Shown: positions 22,230-35,464, numbered from the stretch's first letter. The stretch is 64,000 nt of DNA from Anadara kagoshimensis (GCA_021292105.1 CM037857.1:28231161-28295160), one strand, 5' to 3'. Numbers and translations: made by a program. Notes: a model not told the origin generated them from the sequence alone.

Positions 22230-24030
22230 ACCAGTGTAATTTCACTACAGTACTATTGTACCATAGACAGTCTCAAAATGCCATATAATTGATAGTGCAT
22301 CATAAGCCTACAAAGGCTGGCCGGTAGATATATATGTGATCGCGCGCGAAAAAAAATTTGTAAATCGGGTTGCACTTTAAAATAAAAATTATTATTATTA
22401 TTATTATATTAAAACGTGCCATATGGTAAAACAATGACATCCTAAGATTTTTACCAAAACAATATTTTTTTACGAATAAAAATTCAATTTTAAAATAATT
22501 AGGAAAAATTTTGTTTTAAAAATAAACAATTTTTTTTAAATATACAAGTAAAACAAGTTACCGTACTACTGGATAGTAAGAAATCTTGCGTATAAATACC
22601 AAATCATCAGCGGAATTACTAACGATACCACTGTTGAACCTCCGCCAAATCAGGTAACTGAACATCAGCATGGGGTACCATGTAGTAAAAACCCAGAAAT
22701 TCCTTTCTCAATCAAAACCTAATTAAAAATAATACTTTTCATTTACATTTTTCCCTCCCCCTAACTTCTCTTAAATCTTGCATAATAAGATCCACGTCAA
22801 AAGTTGTTTATGAAAGTAATACCCCCTTTTGACTTCAGCTTAATAAATAATAATGCCATCTTAATTAGCCACAAATTGTCTACCTAATGCACAATCAGTC
22901 ACATGTAGCATATTTATGTCTAAAAAATTTAGTCAAATAGTCAATAAACGAGACCAATAATTTCCTTCTTTACATCCAAATTTTAATATATTACTTAATA
23001 CTTATTTATAGGGTAAGATTTAATTTTCCAAAGATTCAAAAACTTGAAATTGAAATACTGAAACTGAAATTTTGGGTTAGAAAAAAATATTTTTTCTTGA
23101 AATATAACTTGAATCCAAAATCACCAGTTTTTTTTAAGTTTGAAGTAAAATTCTTAAACAAAAAAAAAAAAATAATAATAAAAAATAGATAAAAACCTCA
23201 GAATTTTTTTCTGTATTCCTTACAAACAAAACACAAACTGCTCAAATTTCAATCCATTGAATTAATGTGGATAATAACTTAATTTGTAAAATAAAATGAT
23301 TTCACAAAATCCTCCTTAATTTCACATCCTGTTGATTGAAAACCATCAAAGAAGGATTGTGTTATTATTTTCATTCTATTCACACCAGACTTTAAATAGC
23401 TTTCACAACTTTGGTCTTTTCAAGTTATTAATTTTCCATTTTGATAATGAAAACCTCTTTTTCCCCATACTAAATCCAAAAATACATACTAATCCACTAC
23501 ATTAAATAGTACTTATAACGGACTCCAATAACAATAGAATGTTGTCCAAACAAATTACCACAGTCAGCGATCACCATTATCTCATTAGAGAGGCATGTCA
23601 ATATCTGCTACTCTGAATAAGACATTCCGGAGATGTTGTGAACAAATTGATACCAGCGGTTTTTTCTAGGTCAAATCCATATACCTGAGTCCATCAGTAG
23701 AATAAGAGGATGTACTAACTGCCACTATCTATTACACAATCCATGTTTTCCCCAACTACAGGTTAGGTCCAAGAACAACCTGCTTATAACCATGTACAAT
23801 AAATCCATCACCTGTCATCTAATTACTAAGTAGCGACCTTTCACAAATTTCTTTCTTAAACACCACAATAAATAATATCACACATCCTTACTGCTGGCCA
23901 TAGTAGTTTATTATGTCCACTTCTGACCATTGGTCAGTTTTGTTTTAAATATATTGTTCGAAAATTACTGTGCTTACTACCAAGTAATAAAACAAGATTA
24001 CAGATTACCAAAATGAACATGAAACAGATT
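22230..24030. other. AT-rich non-coding stretch
   Basis: Simple tracts only: (TTA)n near 22390-22410 and A/T runs near 23160. No exon-like open segment was found. Confidence 0.45.
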
Positions 24031-24043
24031 TAGAAACACTTCT

Positions 24044-24065
24044 GGTGTGTGTGTGTGTGTGTGTG
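24044..24065. repeat. (TG)n microsatellite
   Basis: About 11 TG units, followed 45 bp later by a short GA run. Confidence 0.9.
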
Positions 24066-24714
24066 GCAAAATTAATAATTTAGTGGTGGCAAAAAATATT
24101 TCAGATTTAGAGAGAGAGAGAGATCAAACTTTTTAAGAATCTACTAATCCATCTCATCCATAACAAGTACCGGTAGTCCCAAAACATATTTCCAATTTTA
24201 CTTCTAAAGGTCTTAAACTTTTATTCCGATCTTACCAGTTAAAATGATATCTGTATAATTATTATAATTTTCAACCTTATTTTCTGTCAATAAAAGTCAT
24301 TGACGTGTAATGTGATTGTTAATTAACATATCTAAATTGATTTTATAGTCTTAATGAAGGCACACTTTATATCAATTACCTGATATACGTATAAAAAACG
24401 TCTCTCAAAGCGACAATACATTAAAAGGATTCCTTTACAACAATATAACGACTTTCTCTTCATTTTTACATAAACTTTATACAAAGTAATTAATCATCCA
24501 ATCCTACATAATTCACCTACTATTTCATCATACTATAACTTAAACATATTTATCATCAATAAAACTTATTGTTTAAATTTTACTTTCTCGTAATGTCTTC
24601 TCTCCCTTCTAACGACCAACTATAAAATTTTCAAAGTACAACCAGCAAGCAAAGTTTACCAGTTCAGAAACAAATATTTAAAATAGGATTTTTTTTTATT
24701 CAAAATCAGTACAT

Positions 24715-24835
24715 GACAGTTTTATGAAGAACTCTATTTGTACCCTACACTAAAATTTGAATTTTCACTAAAAAGGCTTAAAAATGACAAAAACAAGCCA
24801 TTTTGAACATATTTGTGGAAAGTAGTTTTTTCAAA
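24715..24835. repeat. Dispersed repeat D2
   Basis: ATTTGTACCCTACACTAAAA, AAAATGACAAAAACAAGCCA, ATATTTGTGGAAAGTAG: a second good copy of the repeat at 17930. Confidence 0.5.
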
Positions 24836-24839
24836 ACAT

Positions 24840-27650
24840 TTTGCATTGAATTTAATAGAGCAGGGACGTTACAAAATTTCTACCAAACTTTCTTGACAAG
24901 TAGTAAAATCTCATTATACTCTCTCACTTACCCCATCCATAAACAACATCATTTAACACTTCAAATTGTAAAGTTTTCCAATTTCCAACAAAATCTAATT
25001 TATAATTTATTTTCACCAAAAAAATTATATGTTTAATTAAAGAAGGTAAACAAAAAACAATTTAAATATTCCCAGCTGTAGAACAGAAATCTCTTTTTTT
25101 CTTTTTTTTTTGTCAAAAGAATAACTTTACTCGCTAGCAGATGTTAAATTCTACAAAGGAAGTTACAAAAAAAACCCCCACAATTTCTGTAACTTACTCA
25201 TAATTACACTATGTAGTCCTTTTTTGTTTTCAAGAATCTAATTTCATACATAATTTTTGTGCTCACTTTCAACTTTTCTTGAGGTAAAACTAAAATTATT
25301 TTCCATATCCTAACAGTCATGAACCTAAAAATCTTCAAGTGGTTGGTCAAACTGATAGTGGTCAAGAAGAAATAGTGCACAGTCTAGAAAGAAGAACTTT
25401 TTAAATGAAATGACCCATACTGGACACCCTACTGTTTGACCTGCTAGTGTACCAAAAGTTGAAGAGGTTGAACTTTACTGGCCCCTTGGTAATCCACCAA
25501 CTATTAATTAAGTCTCAACATTTTGACTTTTTCTCAGAGTATTAATAACCCATCGTATTTTTATGCCTCTGCATATTCCATGACAAAATTTGCCATGTCA
25601 TTTATGGTTCATTTCATCAGATGAACTAGCCACTTTTTTTCTTCTGTTTGCAATAAATCTGCATCAACTATTGTTGTTTTCTGTTAAATCAAAGTCATTT
25701 AACCATCAAATTTAAGATATCAAAAACGATACTCCTTAAAAGGTCAGTTTTGTGTTCTTAGATTCAATGTCCTAATATTTTCCACAGAGAGATATTTTTA
25801 TTGAATGAAAAAAATAAAAATAAAAATTTGAAACAAACACAAATTGTTAAATAAAAAATACATAAAGTTTTCATAAAAATCTTTATGTTTGAAATTTCCT
25901 GAAGTTAATAACAAAATGTGTATCTCACAACAAAAGAATGCTTTACAGAGGAAAACAGTGTGAAAAGAAATTATTTATGAAAAATTTATCATTCAGGAAA
26001 AAATGAAAAAACAAAAGGATGGATTCATGGGTAATTTATGAGATCAAAAACTTTTTTCATATTGAAAAATTAGTGTTGTTGAATTAAAATAACAATGTTT
26101 GCATAACCGATACATTTGCAAAATATAAGAAATGGATGAACAACTATTTGCAAAATAGCAAAAGTTGCAATAGAGTGAATGAAATAGAAGATACTTATAT
26201 CAAAAGAAGTTGAACATGGTCATACAGATTTGTTTTTCTTCAATTTTTTCTGAATCTTTCTAAACTGTGTAGAAACATATTTCAACCTGAAAATTTTCCC
26301 AGCATTGATTTTTATGTTAAAAAGCTTAAGACAATCCCACAAAAGAGAGATAAAGAGAGAGTGAGAGACTTATTTGCTATTTGGTTTTGTTATTCTTACC
26401 CTTTCATAATTCCTCAATTAACAATTTAGAATTATAAGAGTGGTATGTAGATCTAGTATACTAAAAGTTATTAAAAATATGTATATATTTTAAAATAAAC
26501 ATATGAAAATCATAATATTTTGTCAAAACTTCATAACTACTTTGCTAGAGCAAACAAACAAAAACTTTCAATAAAGGAAAGAATACACAAAAATGGCCAA
26601 TACCAGAAACAATCAATAACAATGTTCACTTTCTGTTTCTGTATCAATAAAAATAAAAACCAATAATTTTTTATGCAAACCTGATCAATTGACTTTTGTT
26701 CCATTTTTCTGTGTTTACACTAAAGATTATATAAATGTTGCTTTCCAACTTTTTCCATTTTTGTACTGTCCATGTTAGCTAGCTATGTGAAACAACAGGT
26801 TTTCGGTGTATGGTGGTCAATAAAATATGAATAGGTCCTTGTGTTACAACCTCTGGTCATCAAATGGTCAAGATGACGGCTATTTGCTAGTAATTTTCAG
26901 ATAAAAGGGACGTCAAAAGCGCGGGAATAAGTATTACACACATAGGATTTACCTTTGTAAATACGTCACCTGATAAACATTGTACGCTAGCTTACACAAG
27001 TGAATTGTTATCAATAGACTTTTTTTAAATACACGTTTTAAATGCCTACCCTTAAAGCTCATGGCGACAGATTTGAATCCCGTTTTAAAGATCGTCTGAA
27101 AAAAGCCCTAAGAAAAACTTTTAAATTGGATATGTTTGCAAATTAGATCCCGCTAATCTCTTAAGACCTCTTTTTAATTAGTAAGGTGCCTTATCCGTGT
27201 TAATTGGGGGTACTACCGTTTATCCGATCACAGAGATTTTCGTATATCGGCAGTCGATCACCAATCAATTTCTTAGAAAATTAGGCGACATAGGTTCTAA
27301 AGCGACATGAATTCTACAACTTTGCAAATACCATTCAAAAAATAATAATTATGAAACTTAAATATTTATATACTTATCTACATATATCTCCAAATTTGTG
27401 ATAAAAAATCGTGTAATTCGCAGTTGCTAATTATTCAGATGTAGTATACTTTTAAAGAATTCTTTTTTATAAAAGTGTATTATTAAATTATGCAATTCAC
27501 TTGTCAACTTTTGTCGTTTGACAAACACATGGCCAGGTCCCCCTTGTCAGTGATTTCATACGGGTATCGAAGCTGTTGAGCGTCCCTTTAAAATTTAAAA
27601 CTTTTCTATTCCGCATCTAGACAAAAATGACATATATTCACAAAAACACG
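24840..27650. other. AT-rich non-coding stretch
   Basis: No exon or repeat structure beyond A/T tracts and a short GA run near 26345. A small CpG-bearing patch (GGGACGTCAAAAGCGCGGGA) lies at 26907-26926. Confidence 0.4.
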
Positions 27651-27660
27651 TTTTTCTTAC

Positions 27661-27960
27661 CTTGTAATAATTAATAAATTCCAAATGAATATATAAACCG
27701 TAGAATATAATATCACTTTAAATCCAAATTCACAATAAATTCCAAAAAAACTTTAAAAGTAACCATTAAGAAAATACCTCCGTATACTGCACAAGCATCA
27801 ACAACTTTTGTAAGGTTCACACTGGAGTTTGCTGGAGTCACGTGGTACACCATTCAAAGATCGTAGGTGACGTCACGTGGTGGCATCGCTTCTTTAAACG
27901 AAGGGAAATTCTTTATCAATGATATTTAAAAAGCCCTATAAATTGCGTAGTCGGTTAAAT
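27661..27960 (-). promoter_or_regulatory. Candidate promoter and first non-coding exon for the FGFR-like gene
   Basis: On the minus strand a perfect donor (ACAAG then GTAAGAAA) sits at 27661/27660. About 180-215 bp upstream are an E-box (CACGTG near 27840) and a CRE overlapping a second E-box (TGACGTCACGTGG near 27868-27880). A TATA-like TTTATAGG lies near 27935-27942. Distance to the coding start is about 10 kb. The link to the gene is inference from strand and splice signal only. Confidence 0.25.
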
Positions 27961-28469
27961 ACGGCATGGCTAAGAATTTATCCTAGCGATGAAGAAAAAT
28001 TTCGTCAAAATTATGACAATACACAATGATTTTGATATCAGAGATGACTGTGGGAAAAATTTAATATTGCTATACGAAAAATATACAGAAAACGTGAAAG
28101 TATACATTTTGATACTAAGTGTATATATAGCAACGATAAAGTATTGTAAAAAGTATACAAATATAATATTTTTACGTGACATACATCTGTTGCATTTCAA
28201 ATAAAATTGGGTCATACAAGTTTCTTTTATAAATGATATGGAACAATTCAGCTTATGATTACGGGCTTTAAAAACATGCCATTGTGTCCACGTGAAAAGC
28301 CTGACGTCCCAGCTTTTAGGAGCCCGGTACAGTTATTTTAATGAATGACAGTTTTCACTAATCACGCTTGTTTACAGAGACGATTCTCCCGTGTATTGAT
28401 CTACCTGGGGTCGATATCAGTACGAACTTTTTCCCGTTATGTAATTTTTGTTGGTGACCTGTTGCAAAT

Positions 28470-28860
28470 TTTTTAATCTATCTCGATTCCAAATAAGAAC
28501 ATTTTATGCACAAAAAATATATAAATATAATGAAGTTATTGAAACAGTAGCATTATTGTGATAATAATAATAATAATAATAAATTAATAATAATCTTCTT
28601 CAGCCATGCAGTAGCAATTTTTAAAAATCTATCTAAATTCCAAACAAAAAATGCCCCCTTTATTTATACAAAAATATTTGAAGTAATTTAACACTAATAA
28701 TATGTGATATGCAAATTTAGAAATCTACCTAAATTCCAAATAACACACCCCCCCCCCCCCTCCACACACACATTATATGTACAAAATATTGAAGTTATTT
28801 CAACGGAGTAACAACATGTATAAAAATATTGAAGTTATTCCAACAGTAACAATGTGACTA
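28470..28860. repeat. Imperfect tandem repeat with (AAT)n and poly-C tracts
   Basis: AATCTATCTCGATTCCAAAT, AATCTATCTAAATTCCAAAC and AATCTACCTAAATTCCAAAT mark three units near 28477, 28626 and 28723. GAAGTTATT-CAACAGTA-like phrases recur between them. Confidence 0.6.
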
Positions 28861-29204
28861 TTTTATAAAGAATTATCTTAGGTCATACAGTAGCAATGTA
28901 CCTGTCCTGTCTGTCATTTTGATGTCATAATTTGGCTTTGTGCTACAGGTAAAAATTCTTGATGAACATCATTAAGTACGGTAGTCATGTTAAACAGATA
29001 TTCTAAATAACATCCATCCATTGACTACAGAAGTTCTCGTGTAGGAACTAAAAATAAATATCTCTAAATGAATAATGTATAACAATAAAAATTACAATAA
29101 TATCAAAATTCATTAACTTTATGACAATATTAATAATACACCTAAATAAATTTATCAAATTATTAATATTTTACAGGCCAATAAGCTATATATAGTTTAA
29201 AAAG

Positions 29205-29512
29205 TAAAAACTGAAAAATTTACATCCAGCCCAACTGACTTATGGTCATTGGTAAAATCTTTCCAAATTATAAGAAAATTTGAAATTGAAAAATTTACAC
29301 CTGGCCCAAACTGACTTATGAGATACTGGTACCAAAACTTTCCAAAATACAAGAAAATTTGAAATTGAAAAAGTCACACACAGCCTAAACTGACTTATGA
29401 GACATTGGTATTAAAACTTGTCAAAACTTACAAGAAAATTTGAAATTGAAAAATTCACACCCTGCCCAAAATGGTTATGAGATTGTTGTAAACACTTTCC
29501 AAAATGCAAGAA
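29205..29512. repeat. 80-bp tandem repeat, 4 copies
   Basis: GAAATTGAAAAA recurs at 29282, 29361 and 29442, with AACTGACTTATGAGA and CTTTCCAAAA in each unit. The first unit is diverged. Confidence 0.8.
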
Positions 29513-29514
29513 AC

Positions 29515-30740
29515 ATTATTGTTTTTATTACTTAATTACTTAATCACATTAATGACTGAAATTAGACCAAAGTACTTTTCATGAGTGACTTTTCTTGAAG
29601 AAATAAATTAAAACTCACCCTTATGATGTAACCTTAGACACACCTTGATTTGAAAAATGACTTATGTGCCGATACTGATGAAGAACTTGTGTGTGAAAAA
29701 ATTTCTGTTTAACCCCTGAACAAAAGTTTGCATTATAGCTTTTAACAAAAAAGCTGAAAATAGATATTTTTAATTAGCCAATTAATGGCGTTTGACCAAA
29801 GAGTTGTATAAGCCCCTATATCCTGAGGAATTCTTTGAATACAAATAACATTTGTTAATATTGATGTTCAGAAGGGGAACATCTGCCTGTCTTCAGATGG
29901 GGATAGCCAAAGTAAATCTACTGTCAGTTAAATGATGAAAAAAGGAAGTTGCACCTTTATACAAATACTTATGTGGGAAGATAATGACTGAAGGAGGTAT
30001 AATGGTCAAATTGAACTTAACTATTAAATATAAATGGACATTGGCATCTGTTTGTTATTACAGTTTAGAAACTGACCACTTGTTTGCAAGATCTGACATG
30101 ATTTATTACAAAATTTAATAAGAACCACATCCTGTTTATATATACACTAAAACATACATGCAATTTTTTCTGGACAAGAAAAAATAGATTTTGCTCTCTC
30201 TCTCTCTCTCTTTCTCCTAACAGTGCATGACATGAGATAAATAGTTTGGGGATAGTGTGATATATTTATATATGGGGACAGTGGAGACATTTTTTTTTTT
30301 TAATTTCAAGACAGTTTTCTTTAAAATGTGGAGACTTTTAAAAAAAATATGCTGGGAAATCTTTTCCATCAGGACCAAATGAAATCTCACATAACCTAAC
30401 CAAGTAACCCTACTTTATTTTAAATACAAGTAGCTCTTTTAGGACATTTCAACCAACCTACCAAAGATTCTACAGACAAGGAATTTATCCTCACATCAAC
30501 TGAGTGTACCCACTTTGTTGCTAATGGAGCTAAAATTGTCCCCAGTTCAATGGCTGGAGTACCTATCTCTCTCTGTCTCTCTCGATCAGTGGACTCCCAT
30601 ACTATTTATTTCTGTTGACTGTGAACTGGTGAAACAAAATCATGAAGAGTGTTCAATCTATTAGGGGATCCTTGCTGCATTGACCCTAAAATGATGATTT
30701 TGTCCCCAAAAAAATATTGTCTGTTGGCCAACCCTGGTCC
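29515..30740. other. Non-coding stretch
   Basis: Only short (CT)n tracts near 30196 and 30570 were seen. Confidence 0.4.
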
Positions 30741-30758
30741 ATCTTTTCAGTCTTAATA

Positions 30759-30983
30759 CTGTAAAACACTTTATTTTCGCGATATTTGTATTAAAGTCAT
30801 TTCGCGGCATGAAATTTTCGCGATATCCCGTTGTGAGCCCGATCCAATCGTGAGCCCCTCATGTAAAAGTCCATTCATATTTGTTCGATCAAATTTATTT
30901 TCGTGCATATTATTTTCGCGATTGTTCAAAAACTCACGAATTACGCAAAAATAACATGCACGCGAAAATTTCATGTTTTACAG
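30759..30983. mobile_element. 225-bp MITE with TA flanks
   Basis: Termini CTGTAAAACACTTTATTTTC and the complement of CTGTAAAACATGAAATTTTC, flanked by TA on both sides (30757-30758, 30984-30985). Internal TTTTCGCG motifs recur several times. TA duplication and size fit a Tc1/mariner-type non-autonomous element. Confidence 0.75.
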
Positions 30984-31164
30984 TATTCAATTTTGAATAA
31001 ATTCAGTTCTTCCTCTTTCTCATTTACTAACTTATATTATATGTATATTCGTTGTAGCAGTAAACTTATTAATATTCCTGAGTGTTAACACCAAGTTTAA
31101 CTCTTTTTGAATTTTACACTGGAATGAGTACTGCATATTTGTATATTTAAAGACAATATTTTTT

Positions 31165-31276
31165 TGCCACTGTAGGGGCTTGAAGAACACACACCCTTCG
31201 ACACCAACTCGCCTAGCATAAGAATGACCCGCGAGTTAAGTGTCGAAGGGTGTGCGTTTGAGCCCCTACAGTGGCA
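31165..31276. mobile_element. 112-bp near-perfect hairpin (fold-back MITE)
   Basis: The left arm starts TGCCACTGTAGGGGCTTGAA and continues through ACACCCTTCGACAC. The right arm is its reverse complement (GTGTCGAAGGGTGTGCGTTT, AGCCCCTACAGTGGCA). The stem is about 46 bp with few mismatches and the loop is about 20 bp. No clear target duplication. Confidence 0.7.
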
Positions 31277-31279
31277 TTA

Positions 31280-31910
31280 AAATATGGTCTAATAACTTAT
31301 AATTTTTCATTGACCTCATACTAATCTCTGCAAATGAAATAGATTGAATAACGTGCATGTTATAATGTGAAACCATCTTTTGAAAACATCGGCCCTGTTT
31401 TTTCAAGGCCTGGGCCAGGATGACCCCACTAATTTGAATTACATTTCTGAATTGAAAGCTGCATGAATGATTCAATGGTAGTTATCACTGGTGGAACACA
31501 ATCTCTATATGTTATTGTTATTGAATGATTCCTGTGATGACGATTAAATTGTAACATAATTATATAACATGATGCTGTCTGTTGTTCATCGATTATTTTT
31601 CCTTTTGTTTATATTTAGAAGTTCAAAGCGAAGTAAAATATATTTTCTTTCATCTTATATAACGAGGAAACATTCTATAACACTTTTATTACGTACTGCT
31701 TGAAGCACTCCTATTTGTCGTGGTGGATGCTAGCATCTGACGGAAATTGCAACACTAGATTTTCTGTCTTTAGCTTTTCTTTATCTGTTTCTGAACCGAT
31801 TTCGATAGTACAGAAAAAAGACAAGTCTGGCAGAAATGACCTATTACCGTATTTAAAATGTGCTTGTATCTTATAACCCAGGGATCAGTGCCAGTTGTAA
31901 AGTAATCGGT
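31280..31910. other. Non-coding stretch
   Basis: No repeat or coding signal recognised. Confidence 0.4.
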
Positions 31911-31914
31911 TGAT

Positions 31915-32000
31915 TGAATTGGGTTTTACAACCCAGTCAAGAATATTTCACTTGCTGATATTAAGACCTCAGCATCCGAGGCGTTGATGTCTCAATATAA
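31915..32000 (+). mobile_element. SINE tail fragment
   Basis: GTTTTACAACCCAGTCAAGA then ATATTTCACTTGCTGATATT (tail read in reverse), running into CTCAATATAAGTGCTC. Confidence 0.45.
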
Positions 32001-32009
32001 GTGCTCTCA

Positions 32010-32250
32010 GGGCAATAGTGGTCGAGTTGTCTTAAGAATGTGGTTTACCGATCACAGCATCTCTCACTGCCTCATTCAATACCACTAAGGACAAATCCTA
32101 GTGTGAGAAAGTTTCAGTCTGTTTGCCAAAGATTAGTGGTCCCCAAGACACTCTGGTTTCCTTCACCATTTCTGAACAGATAACTTTGAAGTAAGGGAAA
32201 GAATTTGATTGAGGCATAAAACTCTAATACTCCAATCTACTCTTCTTATT
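32010..32250 (+). mobile_element. SINE, family 2
   Basis: AGTGGTCGAGTTGTCTTAAG (Leu-type A-box region), CTCATTCAATACCACTAAGG at the B-box, body GCCAAAGATTAGTGGTCCCC, tail GAGGCATAAAACTCTAATAC. Confidence 0.65.
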
Positions 32251-32261
32251 ATACCCCTGCA

Positions 32262-32402
32262 AACTAGTTTGTCAGTGTTTGCCAAAGATCAGTAGTTCCG
32301 CAGACACTCTGGTTTCCTTCATCATTTCTGAACAGACAACTTTGAAGTAAGGGAAAGAATCTTGATTGAGGCATAAAACTCTGTTACTCCAATCTACTCT
32401 CC
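32262..32402 (+). mobile_element. SINE, family 2, head-truncated, tandem to the previous copy
   Basis: Repeats GCCAAAGATCAGTAGTTCCG to GAGGCATAAAACTCTGTTAC, the last 140 bp of the copy just upstream. Confidence 0.65.
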
Positions 32403-32409
32403 TTAGTTT

Positions 32410-34750
32410 GAGAGGGGTATATAGGAATCACCATGACTGTCTGTCTGTCTGTGTAAAATCGTGTCTGGGAGTGGGGGTATTTGGCCCTCAAGAGACAGTT
32501 CTAATTGTTATTGGCTTTTTAGTCATTTTCTTGGCTCCTCTGGCTGTAAGACTGACCCAGTACAAACAATCTCTGAATACCAAAAAAAATGTCTAAATTT
32601 GGGAATATCTACAGTATCTATATGATTTATTTTTCACTTTTATATCTTATCCTGGGTTTATTGCAATGTATTAATTTTTTTATTTAAAAGAAAATACTTT
32701 AAATTCAAATTACTTTTGATAAATAAATAAATAAATAAATAAATAACATCTACAGCATCCATTCAAGTTTTTTTCTCAATGCTTTATAGCATTTTGGCAA
32801 CTTAATTAAAAATTAAAAAAAAATTGAAATCATCAAAATCAACAAATGTATTTTTTTTCAGACAAGTTTAGGAAAAACTGTTAAAATGGCTGGCCAGTTT
32901 GTTAATAATTTAAGATTTTGAAAACCTCAAAATCAAAAATGTATGTTTTCTTCATACAAATCCAATAAGACAGAATTTGGAGGAAAAAAACTGTTGAAAT
33001 GGTCAGTCAGTCTGTTTCTAATTTTGATGGTTTAACCTGACTGAACACAAGTTGGTCTGATGGTCAGAACTGACCAGAGCTAATGACACAATATTATCAA
33101 TTGTCCATGAATCCTCATTTCTATTATCTTTTTATTGGTAGATATATCCCCTCATCATTAGGAAGGATTTACACTTCTCTGATCAAAGCCCTCCTTTTAT
33201 CTGCCCTGGGGATCAAAGTCAAAGAAAGAACCCAGGGGCTAAAGAAAAATGGCCAAATTACCACCATTGGACAGCCACTTCCTTACTCTAATGGCTGCCA
33301 TGGAAATTTATAACATATGTAAATTACTTAAAATAACAAAGTTCAAAGGGTGTTGAATTTAAATTTAAACAGAGAGGAAGACATGATGGGTATAAGAAAC
33401 TACAGACAACATGAATACAACAAAGACTTTGTAAAAAGGATGTGATATGACAAGGAGTTCCTTTAGCCCCTGTGGGACTTTTAAGAGTAATTGTTAGTTG
33501 TGGGTATTTTTTTAAAGTGTAAACTGACAAATTGAAATTTGAGTGAAATACCGGTGATCAAATACTAATAAAAATATTTTATTATTAGAGTGTCACATGC
33601 CACAATAATTAAAGTACATTTTATATACACATACATCTAATATGGCTAAATTGGTTCAAGTGCAAGTAGCATCTGATTAAAAATATCACATGTTGCAAAA
33701 ATACAAAATTTACCTTTCATTATAAATCAAAACTAACAGAACTCACAGATTTTCCAATATTTTTTATGATTCCACATATGAAAAACACATTTTTGTAAAT
33801 CATTTATTCAAACTACCATTTTAAGCATTTTCACCAAACATGCAGTTATTACTGTAACTTTTACTTCCATATAATATCAGGGGTTCCATTCCCCAAAGTC
33901 TGAGGCCTGGGACCTATTGACTTTACATTGGGCCCCGGATACATATATTTAAACTGTAAATCTGTTGGACCTGATGTCTTTTACTGAGGATACCACTTTT
34001 TCTATATGATAACATAATTGCACACAAACCTTTCATTGTTAATATTGGACTTTCAAAACTTTATGTGGGACCTGCCATAAATAAAGGCAAAAGATCCTTT
34101 GCCTTCCATTACAAAACAATTAAGTTTTCAATACTAAAAAGAGTTAATTATGGTACTTTGACCATTTAAAAATATATCTGAAAAAAACCCAAATTAAAAT
34201 TAAAAATATAAGAAAGGATTTTTACATAATAAAAAACAACATTAGATAATTCTGGAATAAGTTACATTTTATCAGTAATTAAACAGTTTTATCAGATTTT
34301 CAATAGTTCTCCTAGGGTCGGTTTTAATCAAATTAAGATCAAATACTTTTGATAAACTTGTCTGTGGTCATTTCAAGTCAATGTAAAACATTCAGCTTGA
34401 AGGCATAATAACATATAACTTGATTTAGGATCTTTTTACTGATAATGTTAATTTTCTAATGTTATCAGGGGAATGCTGCAAGGACATTCTCTTTTTCCAT
34501 TGTTGTTGTAACAATTTCATGAAATATTATGTAATTATGTCATAGATATTTTATTAAGTACTATAAATAAATTATTTTATGTTGTCAATATCTGAAATGG
34601 GTCAATTCTATCAATTTTCTCCACTGCCCCAAAGCCTTAAACATCTCAAATTAAAGTGATAATTAAGAAATTTGTACCTCAGATATATGTCATAAAAGTG
34701 TTTTTATGTCACATTTTAATTAAGTGATAAACAAAAACATTACATCAAAA
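32410..34750. other. Non-coding stretch
   Basis: (AAAT)n near 32717-32745 and two copies of an AAAACTGTTnAAATGG(C/T) phrase near 32875 and 32990. No gene seen. Confidence 0.4.
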
Positions 34751-34754
34751 CTTC

Positions 34755-35460
34755 CAGGGGCTTATTGATGGCAGAGATGTCAAAAGCGATGCTCACAGAT
34801 CACTGCGCCTCTCAGCCTGGGTTCGAATCCCAACCTGGCATATCCTAGTGTAAAAAAAAATGCAGAAAGTTTGTCAGTTCACTAAGGACATGGAGTGAAG
34901 CTGTTAAAATAGCTGCCAACAGAGATTCTTGGAGGAGAAAGATATCTGGTCTAATTCTCCACAAGGAGAGTGAGTGAGTGAGTAATGGTGTTTAACGTCC
35001 CAGTCAAGAATATTTCACTTATATCGAGACCTCGCCAGCTTTAGGCGAAGGTTACAGAAATTTTGCCTGTGCTCATGGCATTATACAGCAGGGTTCTTTA
35101 GCGTGCCAAGCCCACCGTGACACGGGACCTCGTTTATTTTAAGTTCCCATCCGAAAGAACTGTGACTTTCATTTTGTAATGCCGAGTGCTTTGCAAAAGA
35201 ACAGTCACTACCCACTTTCAAGTCTTGGGTCAGACCAGGCCGGGGTTCGAACCCACGACCTTCCTCTTACGGAGCGAGCACTCAACCAACTGAGCTACCG
35301 CAGTGGTTCTCTCCACAAGGAGAGATGTACATAAGTCAAGTAAGTCAAGTCACTTGCAAAAGGTCAGTGGTTCTCTCCAGGCACTAAAGTTTTCTCTACC
35401 ATTCCTGAAACGACCAACTTGATATAAGTGAAAAAATATTAACTGGGGGTAAAAAAATAT
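34755..35460 (+). mobile_element. SINE, family 2, split by a family 1 insertion
   Basis: The first part (34755-34955) has the head GGCAGAGATGTCAAAAGCGA, B-box GGGTTCGAATCCC and body. The second part (35325-35460) continues with AGGTCAGTGGTTCTCTCCAG and tail CTTGATATAAGTGAA. A family 1 SINE lies between. Confidence 0.7.
34971..35309 (-). mobile_element. SINE, family 1, best complete copy, with 15-bp target duplication
   Basis: Flanked by TCTCCACAAGGAGAG at 34956-34970 and 35310-35324. Minus-strand order: CCACTGCGGTAGCTCAGTTG (A-box), GGGTTCGAACCCC (B-box), body with GACACGGGACCTCG boundaries, tail CTTGACTGGGACGTTAAACA, then (CTCA)4. Size 339 bp. RNA polymerase III would transcribe it from the internal boxes. 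Confidence 0.9.
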
Positions 35461-35464
35461 TTCC

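Noticed and set aside
27970..28215. Overlapping open frames on both strands (71 and 81 codons)
   Set aside because: AT-rich low-stop-density coincidence with no recognisable product on either strand.
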